A stretch of DNA of 64,000 nt from Bdellovibrionales bacterium. Lineage in GTDB: Bacteria; Pseudomonadota; Alphaproteobacteria; UBA9219. The position numbers and the translations under genes are program-made. Under the pieces are notes generated by a model that worked only from the letters and a program-made list of their open reading frames with translations, was not told where the DNA came from and did not search any database. The stretch is taken from contig JBAZRW010000001.1 in NCBI GenBank assembly GCA_041662785.1, forward strand, positions 455,781 through 519,780, written 5' to 3'. The number at the start of each line of letters is the position of its first letter. Position 1 is the stretch's first letter. This document shows positions 55,917 to 64,000 of this stretch, one piece after another.

Positions 55917-56744
55917 ATGAACGAACAGGGCGAAAGCGAAGACAGGGAGACGATCAAGTGCCATGGCGCTGAGGCCTTTGAGGGCATGCGCAAGGCGGGG
56001 CGCTTGGCGGCGGAGGTCTTGGACTACATCACGCCTTTTGTGCGGCCGGACGTGACAACGGACGCTTTGAATGATTTGTGCGATGCGTTCACGCGCGATC
56101 ACGGCGCGGTGTCCGCGCCTTTGGGCTATCGGGGCTATCCCAAGGCGACGTGCATTTCGCTGAATGAGGTGGTGTGTCATGGCATCCCCAGCGACCGGAA
56201 GCTGAAAAACGGCGACATTGCCAACATTGACGTGACGGTGATTCTTGACGGCTGGTATGGCGATACCAGCCGCATGTTTTATGTTGGCGATAAAGTTTCG
56301 CTTAAGGCGCGGCGTCTTGTCGAGGTGACGTATGAGGCCATGATGCGCGGCATTGGCGTGGTGCGCGACGGCGCGACAATCGGCGATATCGGCCATGCGA
56401 TTCAGTCTTATGCCGAGCCTTTTGGTTTTTCTATCGTGCGTGATTTTTGTGGGCATGGGTTGGGCCGCGTGTTTCACACCGCGCCGTCCGTTTTGCATTA
56501 TGGGCGTGCGGGGCAGGGGACGGTGCTTCGTGTGGGCATGTTCCTGACGATTGAGCCGATGATCAACGCGGGCAAATTCGCGGTCAAGGTTATGCCCGAT
56601 GGCTGGACGGCGGTGACCAAGGATCGCTCGCTCACCGCGCAGTTCGAACATTCCTTGGCGGTGACGGAAACGGGCTATGAGATTTTTACCGGCTCACCCA
56701 AGGGCTGGCACTGCCCGCCGTATGAGGGAGCGGAGACGTTGTGA
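55917..56744 (+). CDS. map: Methionine aminopeptidase, type I
   Basis: Map removes the initiator Met. The metal ligands lie in NIDVTVILDGWYGDTSRMF (two Asp), FCGHGLGRVFHTAP (His), FLTIEPMI (Glu) and FEHSLAVTE (Glu). The ATG at 55917 has AGGA eight nt upstream and gives 275 residues. The same frame is open for 64 codons upstream, and that stretch encodes a strongly hydrophobic segment (WRWLLFPIILILSFLAVYWG), so a membrane-anchored longer form from the TTG at 55725 is possible but unusual. radC follows; map-radC is a common alphaproteobacterial pair. Confidence 0.94.
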   Translation: MNEQGESEDRETIKCHGAEAFEGMRKAGRLAAEVLDYITPFVRPDVTTDALNDLCDAFTRDHGAVSAPLGYRGYPKATCISLNEVVCHGIPSDRKLKNGDIANIDVTVILDGWYGDTSRMFYVGDKVSLKARRLVEVTYEAMMRGIGVVRDGATIGDIGHAIQSYAEPFGFSIVRDFCGHGLGRVFHTAPSVLHYGRAGQGTVLRVGMFLTIEPMINAGKFAVKVMPDGWTAVTKDRSLTAQFEHSLAVTETGYEIFTGSPKGWHCPPYEGAETL

Positions 56745-56772
56745 TGAGAAAAGGGGCGCCAGAAAAAAACAC

Positions 56773-56894
56773 CGTCACTCCCGCGAAAGCGGGAGTCCCG
56801 TTTGGTTTCTTGCGATTTCAAACAAGGAAACGGGATCCCCGCTTTGCCCTTTCGCCCGCCGCAAGGGCGGCGGGACGAGGGCGCGGGGATGACG
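56773..56894. repeat. Composite palindromic element between map and radC
   Basis: CGTCACTCCCGCGAAAGCGG with CCCGTTTGGTTTCTT (56773-56810) is joined to AACGGGATCCCCGC, an inner CCCGCCGCAAGGGCGGCGGG hairpin and GCGCGGGGATGACG (56894). Its second half is nearly the same as 6525-6586 and 51891-51950. Confidence 0.78.
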
Positions 56895-56925
56895 TAAGAG
56901 AAAGCGCCCTTTCTCTTGGTGCATT

Positions 56926-57630
56926 ATGACTGAAGCCTTTCCAGAGAAACGGGTGCGTGAAAAGCCTCACTATGAAGGGCATCGGGATCGTTTGCGTGCG
57001 CGGCTGATCGAGTCGGGCGCGGATTCGCTGAAGGATTACGAATTGCTGGAGGTGCTGTTGTTTGCGGCGATTCCGCGTCGTGACGTGAAGCCTTTGGCGA
57101 AAAAACTTTTGGATGAGTTCGATGGCTTGTGGAGTCTTTTGAACGCCCCTGTTGAAAGGCTTCGCGCGTTTGGTCTTAGCGATAACGCGATTTGTTTGCT
57201 CAAGACGACGGCGGCCTCCTCGCGGCGCGGGCTGAAGTCGACCATCATCGCGCGTCCTGTGTTGGACAGCTGGCAACGTGTCGTGGATTACTGCCGCGCG
57301 GCGATGGCGCATGAGGCGAAGGAGCATTTTCGCTTGCTGTTTCTGGATCGCCGCAATCGCCTGATTGCCGAGGAAGTGCAGCAGCGTGGCACAATCGATC
57401 ACACGCCTGTCTACCCGCGTGAGATCGTGCAGCGCGCGTTGGAAGTCGGCGCGGGGGCCTTGGTTTTGGCGCACAATCATCCCAGTGGTGACGTGACACC
57501 CAGCAAGGCCGATATCGATATGACTCGTGCGATTCAGGCGGCCTGCAAGCCTCTTGATATCGTGATTCACGACCACCTCATCGTGGGCCGCGATGAAGTG
57601 GCGAGTTTTAAGGCGCTAGGGCTGTTGTAA
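56926..57630 (+). CDS. radC: RadC family JAMM-domain protein
   Basis: An N-terminal helical UPF0758 domain (YEGHRDRLRARLIESG...DYELLEVLL) is followed by a JAMM/MPN domain with the metal motif LAHNHPSGDVTPSKAD (H-x-H...D). The 234 residues are normal. RadC proteins were linked to DNA repair, but this role is disputed and the peptidase substrate is unknown. It follows map after a palindromic element. Confidence 0.92.
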   Translation: MTEAFPEKRVREKPHYEGHRDRLRARLIESGADSLKDYELLEVLLFAAIPRRDVKPLAKKLLDEFDGLWSLLNAPVERLRAFGLSDNAICLLKTTAASSRRGLKSTIIARPVLDSWQRVVDYCRAAMAHEAKEHFRLLFLDRRNRLIAEEVQQRGTIDHTPVYPREIVQRALEVGAGALVLAHNHPSGDVTPSKADIDMTRAIQAACKPLDIVIHDHLIVGRDEVASFKALGLL

Positions 57631-57635
57631 CGGCT

Positions 57636-57671
57636 CTTTCCCCCCCCCTTTTTTTGGGGGGGGGGTGAAAG
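57636..57671. terminator. Poly-C/poly-G hairpin after radC
   Basis: CTTTCCCCCCCCCC, a T-rich loop and GGGGGGGGGGTGAAAG form a nearly perfect hairpin just after the radC stop. There is no T-run at its end, but it can insulate the rRNA operon from radC. Such homopolymer runs are prone to length change. Confidence 0.55.
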
Positions 57672-57703
57672 CATATTTTTTGTGCATAGCCGCCAAAAAA
57701 GGG

Positions 57704-57732
57704 TTGTCAGGGTTGTCGGAAAGGCCTAAAAA
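57704..57732 (+). promoter_or_regulatory. Possible rRNA operon promoter
   Basis: TTGTCA (57704-57709), a 17-nt spacer and TAAAAA (57727-57732) lie upstream of the boxA-like site at 57983. The -10 box is weak. A second TTGACA at 57881 has no -10 at the right distance. The true start would need transcript mapping. Confidence 0.25.
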
Positions 57733-57982
57733 ACCATGCGTTTGAGCCATTTTCTAAGGGCTTTAGGGAAAAATTAATTATCCACAACAAAAAGTTATTT
57801 TTCTCTAGACAAGCGGAAAGAAAGGCAGTAGGTTGCTTTTCATCGGACGCCGATAACAACGACTTCCGGTGGCTAACTTATTGACACTTCGACAAGCCAT
57901 GGCCCAAGACAAGCAAATGCAAAGCTTGGGGTGTGTGAGTGTCGCTTTTTCTGTGGGTTGGTTCGGATCTCGAAAGGATCCA

Positions 57983-58005
57983 TGTTCTTGGACATCGTGA
58001 ATAGG
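57983..58005 (+). promoter_or_regulatory. boxA-like antitermination site in the rRNA leader
   Basis: TGTTCTTGGACATCGTGAAT resembles the alphaproteobacterial rrn boxA region (TGTTCTTTGACATTGTGAAT) used by NusB/NusE antitermination. A second copy is in the 16S-23S spacer at 60279. Pairing leader and spacer boxA copies is typical of rRNA operons. It sets the leader downstream of the promoter. Confidence 0.65.
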
Positions 58006-58095
58006 TAATGAGAAGGGATGCGCAGACGGCGGTTCTGTGGCGGGAAATGTTTTGACCTTCGGGTCTGGCGTTTCTGGCTGGGGAATATCCAAACG

Positions 58096-58128
58096 CCATA
58101 TTCTAATGCCTCAAGTGTTAGAATGTGG
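58096..58128 (+). other. Stable leader stem-loop upstream of 16S
   Basis: CCATATTCTAA (58096-58106) pairs with TTAGAATGTGG (58118-58128), 11 pairs with one G-U, around an 11-nt loop. It lies between the boxA-like site and the 16S 5' end and may take part in rRNA processing. The rest of the 681-nt leader shows no gene; a proline-rich minus-strand frame there is not convincing. Confidence 0.5.
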
Positions 58129-58311
58129 TTTTCGGTTTTGTCGTATGTGACATCCTAGATTGACAAGTTTAAGTAGAATTTCTTTTTGCTCGCAAGAGCA
58201 GGAAGAAACAAACCAAAAACCCTGAGATTTAGTTTGAACAATGTCCGTTGAAAAACGGAAAATACGATAAAGCTATGTGAGATTTTGTAACGCAAGTTAC
58301 ATGCTCAAGTT

Positions 58312-59810
<1,499 letters not shown>

Positions 59811-59962
59811 TTTGATGTTTGATTTTGTCTTCGGACACCTTCACATCAAAACTTAGTACTTGATATTCTTGCTGACCCAAATCACGCGGGTCATCCGGTT
59901 CCGCCGTCTACGTATCCCTTCTCACGGAAGCCAGTTTGCAAAAGTTCGCTTTTGCATTCGAG

Positions 59963-60039
59963 GGGCTTGTAGCTCAGCTGGTTAGAGCGCGCGCTTGATA
60001 AGCGTGAGGTCGTAAGTTCAAATCTTACCAGGCCCACCA
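59963..60039 (+). tRNA. tRNA-Ile (GAT)
   Basis: The cloverleaf folds with acceptor GGGCTTG / CAGGCCC, D-arm AGCTCAGCTGGTTAGAGC and TTCAAATC in the T-loop. The anticodon GAT is at 59997-59999. The CCA end is encoded (60037-60039). It sits in the 16S-23S spacer, as is usual. Confidence 0.98.
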
Positions 60040-60061
60040 CTCAATTTCGCTGCGATTTAAC

Positions 60062-60137
60062 GGGGCTGTAGCTCAGCTGGGAGAGCATCTGCTTTGCAAG
60101 CAGAGGGTCGTCGGTTCGATCCCGATCAGCTCCACCA
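60062..60137 (+). tRNA. tRNA-Ala (TGC)
   Basis: Acceptor GGGGCTG / CAGCTCC, D-arm GCTCAGCTGGGAGAGC, anticodon TGC at 60095-60097, T-loop GTTCGATCC. CCA is encoded (60135-60137). The second spacer tRNA. Its 3' end is repeated 64 nt further on. Confidence 0.98.
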
Positions 60138-60207
60138 GTTAAACGGCGTGTTTCTGATTTTGTTTTGTGCGCTTCGCGCACGGGCCCGATCAGCTCCACC
60201 AGTTAAA
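60121..60207 (+). repeat. 23-bp duplicate of the tRNA-Ala 3' end
   Basis: The bases CCCGATCAGCTCCACCAGTT plus AAA at 60121-60143 recur exactly at 60185-60207. The first copy covers the T-stem/acceptor 3' strand, CCA and six following bases. The 41 nt between hold a GTGCGCTTCGCGCAC hairpin. The second copy is a remnant and cannot form a tRNA. Confidence 0.9.
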
Positions 60208-60573
60208 AGCAAGCGTGCCTTTTTGGTTTTCCGAGAGAAGAAAAAAGTTTCCGCCCCGCTCTTCGGGGTGCGGCGGATGTTCTTGGCCATTGTGAATAGG
60301 ATTTGAACTGATTGTACCTGTCATTGTGATGATGATAAGGGCAATCGCAATGAAAGCGTTTTGTTTTACGTGCAAACCTTGCATGTCGAGTGCAAGAGGA
60401 GCGGGAAAACGTAAAACAAGACAGTCAGAAGTTAGCCTGCAGGCAGGCCCACCCAGATTTACCTAAAGGTCTGGACAGCCTCCCGAAAGGGGCTGGGGTC
60501 AATATGTCAGCCCTGCAAGCGCAAGATGAAGCTTTGTATTGGTACAAGCTTATGAGAACATCTGGCTTCTGAT
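60138..60573 (+). other. tRNA-Ala to 23S spacer
   Basis: The 436-nt spacer holds the duplicate tRNA end (60185-60207), a CCGCCCCGCTCTTCGGGGTGCGGCGG hairpin region (60251-60276, stem arms CCGC / GCGG), the second boxA-like site (60279) and AT-rich sequence up to the 23S processing stem. I see no protein gene. Confidence 0.6.
60279..60300 (+). promoter_or_regulatory. boxA-like antitermination site in the spacer
   Basis: TGTTCTTGGCCATTGTGAAT matches the leader copy at 57983 apart from two bases. A spacer boxA before 23S is typical of bacterial rRNA operons. Confidence 0.65.
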
Positions 60574-63324
<2,751 letters not shown>

Positions 63325-63425
63325 ATCTGAAATCAGATATTTATAAGTGAGGCGCTGGCCTTTAAAACCCAGCGTCCTAACTCTGACTGTACGCTTTCAT
63401 TGCTTCTTTTCTTTCTGTCCAGATG

Positions 63426-63541
63426 ATCTGGTGGCTATAGCGAGGGGTCTGCACCCGATCCCATCTCGAACTCGGACGTGAAAACCCTCTGCGCCGATGG
63501 TACTTTGCCTTAAGGCCCGGGAGAGTAGGACACCGCCAGAT
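63426..63541 (+). rRNA. rrf: 5S ribosomal RNA
   Basis: The terminal stem ATCTGGTGGC / GCCAGAT encloses the conserved CCCATCTCGAACTCGG loop and GGGAGAGTAGG. It is flanked by an outer precursor stem (TCTGTCCAGATG / TTCTGGACAGA) used in processing. About 116 nt. Confidence 0.96.
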
Positions 63542-63596
63542 CTTCTGGACAGAAAAAGAAGAAACAAAATGTTCAAATCCTATTTTAAGCCAATTT

Positions 63597-63628
63597 AAAA
63601 CCCCCATGGTTTTCCATGGGGGTTTTTT
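63597..63628 (+). terminator. rRNA operon terminator
   Basis: CCCCCATGG (63601-63609) pairs perfectly with CCATGGGGG (63614-63622) around TTTT, preceded by AAAA and followed by six T. A strong rho-independent terminator ending the rRNA operon. Confidence 0.95.
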
Positions 63629-63701
63629 CGTGGAAACGCTTATTCTAAGAATCTTGCGCCGACCATTTTACACCCCTCCATGGAAAAATGAGGGGCTTTT
63701 C

Positions 63702-63917
63702 ATGCTTGAAAGCAATGAACACGCTTGTATTAACGATACTGTTATGTTGGGATCGCTCATTGATTTTTTTCCTTTGGGGGCAATAAAAATGGAAAAGCCA
63801 TATAATTTTTGGAAGGTTCTTTTGGTGGTTCCGGCGCCAGAGGATCAAAAGCTAGTCCAGTTAGCGCAGCAATTTCGGCATAATGATCAAAAGGTGTGGG
63901 TAGATTCACGATTTTGA
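63702..63917 (+). CDS. Small unknown protein, 71 residues
   Basis: GAGGGG at 63690-63695 is six nt before the ATG at 63702. That same GAGGGG pairs with CCCCTC at 63673-63678, so the ribosome-binding site can be hidden in a hairpin. The protein (MLESNEHACINDTVMLGSLI...) has no motif I know. The start is low-confidence, and the downstream 83 nt to the window end shows nothing. Confidence 0.4.
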   Translation: MLESNEHACINDTVMLGSLIDFFPLGAIKMEKPYNFWKVLLVVPAPEDQKLVQLAQQFRHNDQKVWVDSRF

Positions 63918-64000
63918 GAGCAAAAAGCTGATCATTTTTCTCCGCCGATCCTTCTTCAATCCTCGATGTATTTTGACCTTGTTTTTCCAGTGAGCGAAGG

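Noticed and set aside
57778..57786. A perfect DnaA box (TTATCCACA) upstream of the rRNA operon
   Set aside because: A single nine-base match is expected by chance about once in two windows of this size. There is no cluster, and dnaA or other origin genes are absent.
57805..58092. A 95-residue minus-strand frame in the rRNA leader
   Set aside because: It overlaps the boxA-like leader, has no ribosome-binding site and odd composition; the leader role explains the sequence.
60094..60306. A 70-residue frame starting inside tRNA-Ala
   Set aside because: It begins in the tRNA anticodon arm and crosses the duplicated tRNA end and boxA-like site; not a gene.

Overview
The window is a GC-rich stretch of chromosome from an alphaproteobacterium. 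The evidence is the 16S gene, the rRNA operon order 16S-tRNA-Ile-tRNA-Ala-23S-5S, alphaproteobacterial neighbour sets (purN-purM-DUF2066-perM-hdaA, lptF-lptG-surA-ksgA/gmk, fabI/aroC, map-radC, zapA next to a small coiled-coil gene) and an HdaA-type DnaA homologue. I cannot fix the order. Most genes are housekeeping and there is no prophage or plasmid backbone.

Layout. 1-6484: the 3' part of a giant repetitive surface-fibre gene that ends in a self-cleaving S74 chaperone domain, a coiled coil and a membrane anchor. 6.7-17.7 kb: YgjP-like metallopeptidase, pgk, a fused anthranilate synthase of PhzE-like build, cpoB, a YggS protein, gatB, a CbbX-like AAA ATPase and small unknowns. 17.7-31.1 kb: zapA and a coiled-coil partner, tkt-Nudix-gap, purN-purM, DUF2066-perM-hdaA, yqaA, a toxin-antitoxin pair with a frameshifted toxin, purA and sirB1. 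31.6-45.1 kb: yraN-dnaJ-like, a 17-kDa-antigen-like lipoprotein, a CDF metal transporter, a large GT-C-like membrane protein, gmk, ksgA, surA, lptG, lptF, an M23 peptidase and ispE. 45.3-57.6 kb: two small unknowns, a 5'-truncated fibre fragment, polA, an ABC ATPase with mutT, uppP, fabI, an unknown 420-residue protein, aroC, map and radC. 57.6-63.6 kb: a complete rRNA operon with leader, boxA-like sites and terminator.

Two features give the window its character. First, many intergenic gaps carry short modular palindromes (CGTCATYCC...GGRATGACG cores, sometimes with ATACCAA/TTGGTAT ends), and a related kind of palindrome, 141 bp and in frame, sits inside polA. Second, the giant fibre combines a Ser-Lys S74 autoprotease with a C-terminal transmembrane helix. 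This suggests a fibre that is assembled at the membrane and cut loose, formally like eukaryotic MYRF. The truncated fibre piece at 46.1-46.6 kb shows that this gene family has moved or decayed locally.

How the genes work together: central carbon (pgk, tkt, gap), purines (purN, purM, purA, gmk), envelope building (lptF, lptG, surA, uppP, M23 peptidase, cpoB, ispE), replication and repair (polA, hdaA, radC, mutT) and translation (gatB, map, ksgA, rRNA) are represented. Several normally adjacent partners (lptD, pdxA, gatA/gatC, tol-pal genes) are absent from their expected places. All starts were chosen by eye from ribosome-binding sites and family N-termini; no similarity search was run.
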